Part shown: one piece after another, positions 45,426-58,600 of the stretch
Layout of the letters: the number at the start of each line of letters is the position of its first letter
How positions within the stretch are numbered: the first letter of the stretch is position 1
NCBI GenBank assembly: GCA_026260175.1
Contig: JAKCWW010001018.1
Location: 1 to 64,000, forward strand
Reading direction: 5' to 3'
Length of the DNA: 64,000 bases
Origin: Reticulitermes lucifugus
Lineage: Eukaryota > Arthropoda > Insecta > Blattodea > Rhinotermitidae
Translations under genes and position numbers: made by a program
Notes under the pieces: model-generated
Database searches by the model: none
Seen by the model: only the letters and a program-made list of their open reading frames with translations
What the model was told of the DNA's origin: nothing

Positions 45426-48400
45426 CTTGAATGACTTCCATCTGCCATAGTCCCCACACACAATGAAATTCAAAGTGCATGCGCTCTAGAACACTTTGAC
45501 AAATACACACAAAAGTCAGTGGAATAAGAGGGTTGTACAACAAACCATATGCGATACATTCTTTCACACAGTAATGTCGCTGTCCTCTGCAGGGAAAAAT
45601 CCTCCATGTTGAAACAATCTGAAGTCAAGACAAGCTTGCACGGTACTTACACAGGCAAATTTAATTTAAACGTAAAATCATGCAAAATGTGTCCATTATA
45701 TATGATGGAAGACATACATTTCATTTTTCCTAGAACACATACACAGAGGGCAAAGACACAGTGACTCTCTACAAAGATAAACACTGCATTTATAACTACT
45801 GTTTGCAAAGTTTGGTGTAGTGTTTAGTAGTTCATATGTTGTGTGAATTAGGTAGTAGTATTACATAATACGATAGGACAAGGAAACAATGTGTACAGCT
45901 ACAATGACGTGTGTTCTGGTGGAGGGGGGCAGGAGGGGCAAAGAATGTGGAGAGCTTCACAAGGATTCTACAGCAAACTGTTAATAGCCATCAATTATGC
46001 ACCTTCATTTAACATTAATTTACAAAAACAAACTCGAAATCAAACTTGACGTTATCCCACAATCTTCTCCAATTACAAGTCTTCATATTTCTTCACTTAA
46101 TATTACTAATTCACATTATGACTTTTGTCATGTATGCTGGATCTGAGACATACTAATGTGTATGTAGTCTTCTATGCATCTGAGATTACTTTGTAGTCTG
46201 TAGATTAATCCTGGCATCATTACTTAAATTTCCATTTAATTAACAATCATAAATATGCACAAAGATTTATGTCGTCCAGTTCCTGCCCTTCCTGATTCTC
46301 TTGGAAGTTTTTGAAGGCACATTCTAAACCAAATTTTAAATTGGTATTAATTGCATTTTAAATCACTTTACAAACTCCACAGTTTACAGATTTAACTGTA
46401 CAGGAATATCAAACACACAATGAACAGCACACCAAGGCCTTGGTTATGCCCTAGTTGTGTTCCTGAAAAAGTGGGCATAAATAAAAAATTACATTCCCAT
46501 AAGAAAAATAAAAGGCTTACTGCCTTACAACCAGCCAAAAAATGTTAAACCGAAAATGAGAGGGCATAAATTAAGAAGTGATGTAAATTGGTAGCAGGCA
46601 TTAAAACAAAAAGGTATAAAACAAGGCCTTGGTGTACTTCCAAAATTACCATCTGCTGAGTCCTATAATATTGGCCGGTCATTATGTAACAATGTGAAAA
46701 TGTAAGACTAAATAAAACTCTTGTTGCATCTGCAAACTATACTTCACCTCAAGTCTGTGGTAACTATGGACCATACCAATCCTTATTCACATTTAGTACA
46801 CTTGGCATCATTCTGAGTGTTATTCAGTAGCCCTCTTGAAAATGCTTAAACCTTCAGAATGCTTGTGCATGAGACAGAGACTTACTCCTATAAGCTGCTG
46901 GTAACACTTCACATTTCAGCAGGGTTAGTCTGCAACTTTACACAAAATTTTATGTTGACATGATGTTCCACTTTGAGGTTTCCAATGGAGCAATGAACCA
47001 TGTTGCACAAAGCACATCCATACAAACAAGAATGTCATACCATCTAGTCAGAGTGCACTGGACTGTGAAGGTGAATGAGGTGTGACAAGACAGCATGAAA
47101 TTATTGAAGCACAGGACAATCAAGATTTTGGGAAGAGTATTTTGAGGTTGGCACTGGCATTAAGTTGCCTAACCATGAATAAAAGAGATGTTGGTGCTGG
47201 TAACGGCAGTACAAAATAAATTTCCCTCATATCAATCCCTGGGCAGGCCACTAGTTACAGAGAAACAGGTTACTTTGCTTGAGGTAAAGTATAAAAATCA
47301 CCGGCCACTTCAATCCTCAAAATTAAATTGCTGCACTTGTTCTGCATGAGAAATAAAGAAGAGAGTATAAAAGCATCATGTGGGACTTTGTTACAGTATT
47401 TTGAACATTACCACATCAAATCCAAGCTGTGATGTGGTATAACAGATCTGCTGATTTTCTGAATCGGTAAACATCTCATCAAACATACTTGTAACAGAAA
47501 GGATTTGTTTTGCTCTTTCCTGCAGTGTATGGATGATGAAATCCATGGCAAGCACCATACAGATCACTAGGCCAGCAGAAGTACAATTTAAAAGAGCAGC
47601 ATATTATTAAAGGTTAAATGATAATACCAAATTTAGCAAGTTTACAGTTATTTATGCCCTCCTGCACCCTTCAGCATTACCAGAAATGCTGAACTTAGGG
47701 CCATATATGAAGCAGTGCTCAACAGCCGACATAAAAAAATAAATGATTTTACTCCCAGAGCATAAGAATTTTCAACTACTTTTACCATTAAAAATAATTT
47801 ATTTTAAGAGACCCCCATGATATAGAGCAAAGTATGGTGGACTTCAAAAAGAAACAGAGAAAATTATACAAGGTATGTCACAATTTTTATTAATGACTGA
47901 AAGGTCATTAGACAAAACATGCTGCACATATGGGAACAGGATGTATGTCTAAAATTTGGTTGTGAAACCAAGCACAAGAGACGACACACAGGACCTACGT
48001 TTATATGGGCAGATAATATTAAACCATATCTCAGAACAGTACAATGCTTTCAACAGACCCACCTCAGTGTCCTGTGGCAGATTATAGAAATTGAATTATA
48101 ATTTTTTATATATATTTATGATCCTCCAACACTTATTGTTCCACTTAAATTATCAGAACTCCATTTAAAGCTTTAATTACCACTTTAATAAGTTTTATGT
48201 TCAAAAACTTGACTCTACATTAGGACTGAAAATGAATATGGTGAATTGCAGGGGGCATTACAAACTACTCTGATGACATAAAAGCAAATATTTCAAACAA
48301 GGGAAAGATGGTAAAATTGTTATGTGTATGCTGATTAAAACAGAACAAAGTTTATAAAACCTGATAGGAAGAAATAACAGCAAGAGTGGGGAAAATGATG

Positions 48401-49440
48401 GGGAGGTATGTCGGAGCTACAACAACCACAGGCAGCAGAGATCCAGTTTTAATAACAAATGCCACAGCACAACACAAGTCTCAAAAAAGAACTGGAATTA
48501 TGTCAAAACACAATCAAGTAGGGGAAAATAATAAAGGATGATTTAAATTTATAGGTCATGTGATACAGTCAAATACAGAATAACTTTCACAAAACCTGCC
48601 TCCCCCCCCCTCCAAAAAAAAAAGCTGCATCAATAAAGCATCTGAATATGGAACAGAATTATGGAAGCTTTGGAAGTGAAAATATAGCTGAACTCCTTCA
48701 ATACATTACACAAAGCAGACCATACTTATCGCACTGTTCTTTTGGCACATACTACCAAAACCCATGCCACCTTGATTAACCTTCAAACGACCGGGTTGGT
48801 ATGTAAATTTTAGTGCATGGTTTATGATCAACATATTATTTGAACAGAAAAAGATAAAACTGTGAAATAAATGGCACTTTGTGGAAAACAAAAGAGATTA
48901 TGCAGCATATCTTAAAAATGCAGTAAATGTCCTTGTTGTCTAAATATATAGTGAATTTCTGGGGGTGTTTACTTTTACATGCATTTGCATATGTGAACAT
49001 AGGTCATTTGAAGGCTACTAATATTTGGTTTAAAATATATTCATGGAAAGTAATAAACAGCAGAATTCTCCTGTTAAATGTATGGAGAAAAAAAAACTAT
49101 CTCTCTCTCTCTCAGACACCAAATATTCATGTCGTAAATTTTTTTTACGATTATTTTTAAACCTATTCTCTACAAGTTAGTGGTATTCAATATAGATCAA
49201 TACACATTGTTTACATAAAGACAAACCCTTATTTCAACCTCTATATTTATAAAGCTCCCCTGATGTCTGTGCTGTTATATTCCTATTAGTACAGCACCTA
49301 AGATTATGACAGCACCACATCTCACTGAAATGTGATGCATCAATCAAGCACAGAAGTGCAGAGATGAATATACAGCCAGCAATAAAAAACCAACTTCTTT
49401 GAGACTAAGGCACCTAAAACATACATGCCATTAAAAATAA
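45426..49440. other. No gene recognised; possible distal 3' UTR of the large minus-strand gene
   Basis: AT-rich sequence with no repeat I can name and no protein-like frame. A C-run at 48602-48611 is the only oddity. Confidence 0.4.
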
Positions 49441-49560
49441 AGTTGAGGATTTGGGTCTTCTGGGGTGTGACACTGTCACTGGGTGAGAGGTTCCTTACAT
49501 TTTGAAGAAGACCTGAATCCTCAGCAACACTGCTGTGAGAACCTCACACCTCACATTTTT
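49441..49560 (+). mobile_element. Palindromic element, family 2, short form
   Basis: TTGAGGATTTGGGTCTTCTG then GGGTGTGACACTGTCACTGG; right arm AGAAGACCTGAATCCTCAGC; tail AACACTGCTGTGAGAACCTC and ACACCTCACATTTT. Cleanest example of arm plus tail; the central core is deleted. Confidence 0.65.
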
Positions 49561-50556
49561 TTTAGTCACAACATATTTCTCAGGTATGTGATATAATTAA
49601 TCAATGTACGTCTTCCGGAGCAGCAGTTTTTGGTCCACTATATTTCTTTCTCAGACTTTCACTCTACCAACAATATCATACAACACAAAGTGAGGTCAGT
49701 ATGAAGCTATAAGTAGCAGGAGCATGCAGCAAATTTCAATACTTTATTGTACCTTCTGAGTTACATTCTCTAGTCAGTGAGTCACCTACAATTCCACACA
49801 GTTTCTCCACTGCTGTATGAACTTCATAAACCAAGCTGTAGACAAAACATGCGAAGATCTGAGGGCTGGACTTGCTGCTGGATGTGCTCACCCTGGTCTA
49901 CCCTTACATAAATTCCTTCATTGGCACACATGATAGTAACTGCTGGGAGCTAAGTCTGGATTACACGAAATGCTGAAGCACTCGAGTTATTTTCTACAGA
50001 ACATTGTTTTTCGGAACAGTAGTGCTGAATTACAATCTTTAATAATATGAAGTAAAATGCAACAATCAGTGTTATGCCAGTTGGTAAGAAACCCAGAACT
50101 GTCCAAGAAGACAGTGTTCAAATGTTTTGGCATAAGTGAACTTGAGTGTTGCAGTCTCCTACTTTCTGGCCTATAGTAGTATTCCTACATATTCCTGCAG
50201 TGCTGGAGATGTGCTTCACATACAACTCAGGCAATTCTTCTGGTCCATGTCCAGCTGTTTTGGCATCCATATGTAAAACATTTCTATTATCCTAATGATT
50301 ATTTCCACAAATCCAGATAATTTAATGTGTTTACAATATAGACTTAAAAATATGAACATGTGATAACAATGTACAACATGCCAACTTTGGCATAACTTAG
50401 AACAGATTTCTGATCTGAAGAGAGATGCACACACCATCCAAACACCATGGATCATGAAAGATCTCCGAACACTGCAGACAACCAACCATACACGTATTTC
50501 AGTAATTAGATACTTCGTAACATACTTCTGTACATCTGCATTCAGTGCTGCTACCT

Positions 50557-50594
<38 letters not shown>

Positions 50595-52772
50595 GCACTT
50601 GAATGCTGAAATACTTTGTTACCATATGGGAAAAGCACGTAGCATGGAATGTGTCAGGTGTCATAATTGCATCCCAAATGCATTAAAAAAAAGTAAAGAA
50701 AGTAAAAAGTAAAAAAAAGTCAATTTTGAGATTCAATGTATGCTCCTTGTACCCTATTACAAATTATGTTTCCTTACTTTTACTGTGGATTACATTTATT
50801 ATTTGCTAATTTCTTTTAATGGCTGAAATAGTAAAACACACCTGTGCTGAGTTAAATTTGTACAGAAACATATGTCAGAATTTTTTTTGTTTCATTCACT
50901 ATAAGGAGGCAGTATATGTGCAAAATTTCAGAAATATCTTTGATCATAACCAAGTTGTGATAACGAAACCTCAAAGCTGTTGCTGTTCATTACAAATTAG
51001 TAAATAAAACTTTCATTAAAAATCTCAACAAATAAAATATATGGTATACACTGTAACTCCTGTCTTATTGTACAGTACATTTAAAAAAGTAATTAAAGTG
51101 CAATATCACTCAAATGTACCCCAAAAATTATGGTAACTTACAAAATATGGTATTAAGGTACTCGTGCTACAAAATTAATTAAATTAAGACTTCCATCATA
51201 TATTACAACATGTAACTACAAAAATAATGTCATGCAAGTAGGGCTATGGCATCAGAAAATCAATCACCACAGATAAAATAATCAGTATTCAGGAAGAGTT
51301 CAAGCAAAGTCCATTACATACAATTTCAAGACAAGACAGGATGTTTTAATGCACGTGTTATGCCTTTACTTTTAAAAAATTTAAATATTTTGCCATTTTC
51401 TGCACACAAAAAGTATATTTAAATGTTTATTTACATGTGTGTATTCTTATTTACAACAAAACTGCCTGGACTGTCTCAATTTGAGCTGTAAGTTTTCCAC
51501 AAAATTAAATACAAGTTATTTGCCATAAGCAGAAAATCATAGTAATTAACTGTTCCCAGTAATGATGGGCCCGGAACTCATTTTACCTCATACAATAGGA
51601 CAGATCAGACCAATGTGTACTTCATACAGAAGTCAGATTTACAGCATTTACTGTATGCAAATGCTCATCAGAATATCTGGTATGGTCTTCATCCAGTAGC
51701 TGGATCAAGGGCATTCATGTTGATGGATAAACCCAAACAACACACATGCACTTAGCAAACACATAGAAACAGCATAATATCCATTACATTGGCATTTCCA
51801 AGAGTTGATTTTGATGATGCAGCCAGACAGTTCAAATCTCTTGTTTTTGTACTTCATACCCACAACTGGGATGTCACACAGTATACCAACATGAACTACA
51901 CACACCATATGTGAACTGCGATGGTAATCAGGATCTTACATCCTGCATTACATCTTTTTTAATTCAACATGTTACAGAATCCAGTTTGTAAGTGAATTTT
52001 ATACAACACAGTATTCACAAAGACAAATGTAATACCTAACACCTTTATTGATCTGAGCCATTATGTAAATATTAGTGACACAGTTCCTGTTGATCTGGGC
52101 CATACACAAATGATACTGTTCATTGTAATTCAAGGCTGGAAGCAGAACCTTCCTGACTGCACCCAACAAACACAGCTCAATCACAACATGAAAAAACAAT
52201 ATGAATGTAAATTGTCCCGATTTTAATTTTCACACGAAGGCCATAAACATATGCGTGAATCGTTGAAAAAGCTTGAATGTCAATTTCAGCTTTACTTTTG
52301 TCTTCTGTTTCCATCAGAAGTAAGCTATTTAAGTGATACTACCACAAGAACTCTTAAAAATTTTTACTAAGCCACTGGACTAGTAGTCAGTTTCTGCATC
52401 TTATTTTACACAGTAAAATGCTTATTGAAAGACTGATCATATTATTACAGGAGACTGTGATCGACACCATGTTTTATTTATATCTCATATGTATATATGT
52501 GTGTGTGTATGCACACATACATACATATACACATAGGTATGTAAGTATACATTTTGTACTAAAGTGAAGTTAATCTGTACCTCAGTTGAAATTGACTGTT
52601 TTGACTAGATTTTAACCAAGGTATGAAACCACACCATACAGTAGACTGTCCACCCAGAATATGTCACTTAACTTTGGCAATTTTCATGCAGCACTTGCCA
52701 CAGAGTATGCATTTAGCTTTAAACTAAAATATGCACTGATGTCTAAAATTTGAACAGAAAAATGGAAAACCA
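49561..52772. other. Probable 3' UTR/flank of the large minus-strand gene
   Basis: Directly downstream of the TAG stop on the minus strand. AT-rich, with an AAT microsatellite at 50558-50594 and a TG/CA/TA-rich patch at 52490-52545. No protein-like frame on either strand. 3' UTR status is inferred from position. Confidence 0.45.
50558..50594. repeat. (AAT)n microsatellite
   Basis: About twelve uninterrupted AAT units; it produces an artificial leucine run in a minus-strand frame. Confidence 0.9.
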
Positions 52773-55678
52773 CTACCTTTTCTTTGTTATGCTCATTCTG
52801 CCAATTTGCTTAGGGGAGTGTCCTTTCTTGATGGATTTTTCAACCTTCACAATATGTTTCTTCTTCTTTGGTCGTTCAGGCGATCCACTGCAACACTGGC
52901 ACTTCTTGATATGACCACGTCTCCGTGAAGATCTTGTAGGTTTCAAATGTGACTCACAAGTTCCTCCACTGGGACACTCATCTTTATCTTCAAAATGTAA
53001 CTTTGAAATGAGCTCTTCTTCATCTGGAGTAGGCATTGTATTGGTTTCTACCATGGAAGTAGGTGCCAGCATAAGACTGAAAGGATCTGTACTTATATCT
53101 TCACAACCATCTCTGCCTCCCCGCTGTTTTGCACGTAACCCTTGCTGCTTTTTGTAACTGTTGTCAACAGACGGGGACACAACTGCCGACTCCTTTGTTG
53201 GCACACTTATTTTGGAGAGGGAAGGAATGCCCTTGAACTTTTTATCATGTAACAAACCACTTCGATCAAACCTGTGTCCTTCTCTGATTCGCCCACGTTT
53301 TGCATTAGATCCTATAAAATCTCTGTCTGTTCCATCTTCACTAAAAAATCTTTTGACCAAACGATTCTTTTTATTTGGAGGTCTTTTCTCAGAATCTGTT
53401 GGACTTTTCTCATCGATAAATTCCACACCATTTGTGCTGGACAGTTTCAATGTCCCATCAGTACTGCCTGGATTTGAATCTGGAACTTTATTAAGAACAG
53501 TAGGGAGCAGTGGGAATGATGCAGACTGAACACATGCAAGTGCTGAAGATGATGACTCATCATTACTGACCTCGACTACATCCACATCAGTATTGGCCCC
53601 TTCATCTAACTGAGAAGACATCCGAGAAGAGGGGCTCAATTCATCAGAATCTTCATCATCTGCACCAATTTTATCCTGGGAACTTGAAGAGTCCCATGTC
53701 TCTTGTGAATCTACATGGTCATTAAAATACTGGTAAGATCTGTTGAGTTTTGCTTGTTTAATTGCTCGGTCAACCTCTTGCCGACTAGACGAAAGCTTCT
53801 TACCATACGTGTAAGTAAACTTTCGAGCAGCAGCAAGTGATGATAACGAGTCTCTTGCACTTGAACTTTCTAGAAGATTGGCAGGCAATGACAATGTTGT
53901 CGAGACTGGAGAAGGAATGGTTACATCCAATGAGGAAGCTACCATGCTAGTTGCAAAAGAATCTAATGTCACACTATCTTCACTTGAACTAGTGACAGGT
54001 AAATCTACTTTTGGTTCAACATTTGATTCACTTGGAACAGCTGTAGTTACAGGCAGTATCTGCTTGGGACCATGATCTTGTGATTCTTCTGTGACTGTGT
54101 CTAAATGAGATAATGTAGCTCTTGGTGCAACACTCAGAGTCTTAGCTAAAATACTTGTTTCTGGTGATGAAGTCTTTTGGTCACTTATTAATGATCTTTC
54201 ATTCCTATTACATTTGTCAGATGCAGACTCTACGGTGTGCTCACTGGATGAATCAAAAACTAGTCTAGCAGCAGCAACTTCTCTGGCCTCACATTTTGAA
54301 CCTCTGTTCAATGATTCTTCCACTGAAGAGCTGCTCCGTGATATGTTCTTGGAAGCATTATTGAGAGAACAGTTTTGACCTGTTGAATTACCTTGCACAT
54401 CTGTCTGAGCACTTAACTTCTCACCTCGCACATTAACAGATGGGTTGTATCTGCCTCGTTCTTTACCTGCTGAACGATATTTCCAATCACTGTACGACTT
54501 TTTCGAACCAAAAGACCTGGTTTCACGCCTTGTTTCTAAATCCTCACAGACCTGATTATCCACAGAGAGGTTTTCATGAGATCCTTCCTGGCTACTTGAT
54601 GAATATTCATTCCTGAAGTTTGAACCTGAGTATGGTTCTGTAGTTTCCACAGCTTGACTACAGGAAGCATCTTGTATTGTATGTTCGAAGCTAGGTGATG
54701 AATTCGGATCAAGCAGAAGGTCTGCTTCGGGGAATAGTTCACTGGTGCTGGGTTCATCCACACCCAAATCTTCACATTCTTCAGACAAACTTTTCTGCAA
54801 CCTCAGTTCCCTCTCAAGTCTTACCATTTTTTGGTGCATTTCTATTCGTTCCAATTTTTCTATTCGGCGTTTATCCTCTGTCTCGTTCTCTACCTTACGA
54901 TATGTGTGAATTATATTGGGGTGAACATGCAGAGAATTTGCGGCTACACCTGCTTTCCTGCCAATAGACACAAACTTGATGTCTGACAAGAATGAGCGTC
55001 TATCTTGTGAACCATCCTCCACCTCTCTGTCTACTAGACGCAGTGCATTTCCCACCTGCTCTGTGGCCACGTCTGATTCATCCTTATGTACCACTGCAGG
55101 CTGCATGGCCAACTGTACTCGCTTCACCACTGGCATATAACGCCAAGGTGAATCCCGGTTCTCAGAGGTCATCTTTGTTGATAATCGATACGGCATATCA
55201 TTGACGTACTCAAGACGGTTTGATGACTTGGATGGAATGTGGTATGTTCCCGCTTCTGTCGCACTCCCCGTTCCAGCTGCAAACTCAAGTGTCTGTGTTG
55301 TGTTCGTTCTGCACAATAATCCTGCCTTTGGCATAATCTGACTTGTACACTCTGCATTAGATGCATGGCACACTGTACTGCTTTCTCGCCGTTTACAACT
55401 GCTAGAAGCCTTGCTGCAGCTGTTTGTTGAATTTGTCACATCACTAGAAGAGGTACTACTGCTGCTACTGCTGCTGCTACTGCTGCTACTGCTATTACTG
55501 CTGTCACTGTTTTCAGGTATTTCCCCTTCCTTGCTTTTCTGTCTACTGTTTTCCACTAAGCAGAGATGGGAAGACCTGGACATTGTTGTACCCTCCTGAC
55601 TGCTTGTCCCTATGCACACTGTAACTTCTTGTGAAGATCCAGTTCTGTCTTGCAGAAACAATTCTTCATTCAGAGAAT
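52773..55678 (-). CDS. Large unknown protein, last coding exon
   Basis: Acceptor TTTTTCATGCTCCAG starts the exon, and the split codon A|AT joins it in frame to the upstream exon (N-SLNEELFLQD). There is no in-frame ATG at its start; the reading simply continues. It has a polyserine run near its beginning, acidic and Ser-rich segments, a possible coiled coil (KRRIEKLERIEMHQKMVRLE), and a basic end (ERPKKKKHIVKVEKSIKKGH). Stop TAG at 52773-52775. The stop sits in AAAAG|GTAGTG, which also resembles a weak donor, so a further exon cannot be excluded. Confidence 0.85.
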
Positions 55679-58600
55679 CTGGAGCATGAAAAACTAGGCA
55701 TCAATGTTGGGAAACTATGTGGTTTTATAAGAAGGCACTGTGAGGTTTTCTTCTTATGAGATATCAAGTTACAACAATCAAACTACAGAAAACAAAAATT
55801 GTCAGTTCCAAAGAAATCAGTTGTCTACAGGTTTATGCATGCCTCAACTTGTTTTGTATATGTCATTTCCATATTTGTCTTTCCAGTAAGGACAGAATTA
55901 CCCTCTGTAACTAACCTCAATAAAGGAATGCTGATTTCTTATTAAGGCATTTGTCTGACTCACTCATTTCTGTGGGACAGGAGATCATGCAATAATGAAC
56001 ATATCACTCTGGCATCATGATAGCACCTGCATATGGCTAATGAATTTGCACATGGAAAACTGAAATTCATACATTCTCCAATACATATTTGGTAGCACCT
56101 ACATACAGTAAAACCTTATTAATTTGCCATCAATTCAAAATACCAGTTAATTTGAAGCAAATGAAAGTCCCCAGCTTAAAGTATTTTTTTTTATGGCTCG
56201 ACAGCCTTATATGGGCCTGGGCCTCCTCGTTTCGTCGAGGTTTCNNNNNNNNNNNNNNNNNNNNNNNNNNNNNNNNNNNNNNNNNNNNNNNNNNNNNNNN
56301 NNNNNNNNNNNNNNNNNNNNNNNNNNNNNNNNNNNNNNNNNNNNNNNNNNNNNNNATCCTAGTAAGCGAGCGGCCGAAGACCCACGCCTTAGACCGCACG
56401 GCCACTGGGATCGGCAGCTTAAAGTATAGCACTGTCAATTTAACTTAAACTGGGTAATTTGAAATATGGTTAATTTTTATCTGATTCAATTTTCCAGCCC
56501 AACAGTGACTAAATTTGGATTATTTGAAATTATTTTAGTGTGAACTCGTGCTGCTTGAACAAAAATGTCACTAGTACATACTTTATACACCCCTCGAAAG
56601 TCTTTCAGCCGTGTAAGAATGCAGCCGTCCTTGAGTGCATTTCGTGTTGAGCTTGAGATAAGCACAACAGGTTCTAAGTCATTATGGGTGCTGCTGGCTG
56701 CTGGGAAAGTCAAGGTGATGAAAGCACGTCATTCATACATTGAAAAGTGCTGCGACATCTATCACAGTATTATATTTTGAATTTTTTATCCCACACAGTG
56801 TGGAAAGTACAAGTGAAAAAACATGAGTAAGGCAACAGTGAGAAAACCAAAGGTCATCAGAGAAGTGGATAAAAATGAAAGAAGTAGAAGTGAAATTTCA
56901 TGGTAATGCAGTTGGATATGCAAATACATTCTGAAGAATGCAATATGAAAAATAAGTGCACATAAAACATTTTTACTTGCATATGTTAAAAGTGGATGCA
57001 TAATCATGTGTTGCACAGACCACTGTACACCTTGCAGAAAGTTCTGTGAACACATGGTACATAAAAATGTAGATGTGGGCATTACTTACTTGTGCATCTA
57101 GTACTGGTTCCTGTGGTCTGAAGCAATGCGGCATCTTCATGCTGATCATCTGAGCTTGCTTTCTGAAGCCGCTGAGACTGAGATGTTTGACATGAAGAAT
57201 CTGCACGCTGAGAGTGACCACACTGATCTAAAGAATCGGGTATCTTCACTGACTCTGACTTTAAGCTACCTTCTAGCCTTCCATCAGAACTTCCATCTGC
57301 TTCCCTGGATTCAGGCTTGACACAAGAAGTGGTGACTGATACATGACCATCTAAACTTCCCAAGCCCTCAGAAGGATTTGTGCTATTTTGTGTACCAGAT
57401 TCTGCTACAGGAGACATGTCACTTCCTGTATCTTTCACAAGTCTGTTATGGTAACTAGTATTTCCTACGGGATTTTGTGTTGCGAAGTCAACACCAAGAC
57501 ACTGTATACTTGTTGCATGAGCCTGGGTTGTGGGATTAATTTCTGTTCTACATTCAGAAATTGTTCCCACTGGTAACTCATGATCACATGCTGGTGAAGA
57601 TTCGTTGTTGGAGCTTAAATGTTCAATCATACTGGATGTGACACTGCCAGAATTTGGTGAGTTCAAGGTGACAATGTTCGACTCGAGACTGACTGAGGAA
57701 ACCTGTCTGACACTTGGACATGTTACCCTATCTACTGCAACAGACGCTGGTACTGTGGCCGATGTACTGGTTGACATAACACCACCTACAGGCGTAGCAA
57801 TTCTATCATGAAATGATGCAGGAATTCCTCTCCGTATCAAACCAATTGCCTGTGAAGTTGTAGCAGCATTCAAAAGTAATGTTTCACCAGAACTCATGAT
57901 AGTGGAAGATTCTGTTCTTATTGTACCATCCTGCAAAACATTTTCTAATCCCGATTCTGGAAAGGAGAGCGCTTGAGCTATTGTTGAAGTAACTACACTG
58001 CCAACCTGACCAGACAGGTGATGACTTCCTGGGGGTAATACTACTGGAGGCTGAGCAGTCACACCAGTTAATGCCTGTGAAGATATACTACCTACAGGCA
58101 ACTTCACCTGTTTCACTGTGGCAGGCTGTCCAAGAACAGACACTGGTGCTGCAATTCCAGATTTGTTGATCTGTCGCACTACCAATGCAGTCCCCTGCAT
58201 TGCACTCATGCCTGGGGTCACCTGCAGGGATCCACCAGGTACTGTCACTTGATGAACACGTATCACTTTAGAACCTTTGGATGACACTACCACAGGCCGT
58301 GCCGTTAGACCTGGAGTCATAGGGACAATTACCTGACGGACTCCTGCAAATAGTGCTGGCACTGTGGCAGAGTTTCCCAGTATGACAGGTTTTCCAGCAC
58401 CTGTCGCATCTACAGAACTGGGTACGCTATCTTGCACTATCACTGTCCTCCCTTGAATGCTGCTACCATCTGTGAATAAGAGTCCATGCTGTGTTGTCTG
58501 TTGCAACTGCACTGGTGACTGCTGCCCATCATGCTGTTCCTGTTCATGAGAATGGGAATTATGTTCTTGTGGCTGTTGATCCTGCTGCTTTGAAACATCC

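Larger units (their letters stand above)
55679..57089 (-). other. Intron of the large gene, carrying nested transposon copies
   Basis: GT-AG intron in phase 1. About a third of it is a pogo/jerky-like DNA transposon remnant with a young SINE inserted in it. Nothing else is recognised. Confidence 0.8.

Noticed and set aside
50216-50638. 140-residue minus-strand frame with a leucine run
   Set aside because: The leucines come from the AAT microsatellite; the rest has no protein character.
53161-54967. Plus-strand open frames opposite the large gene (53161-53529, 54695-54967 and others)
   Set aside because: Antisense shadows of a long real exon.
55661-55661. Start of the last exon's reading at a TTG
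   Set aside because: The frame continues upstream to a clean acceptor at 55679 and joins the previous exon; no translation start is needed here.
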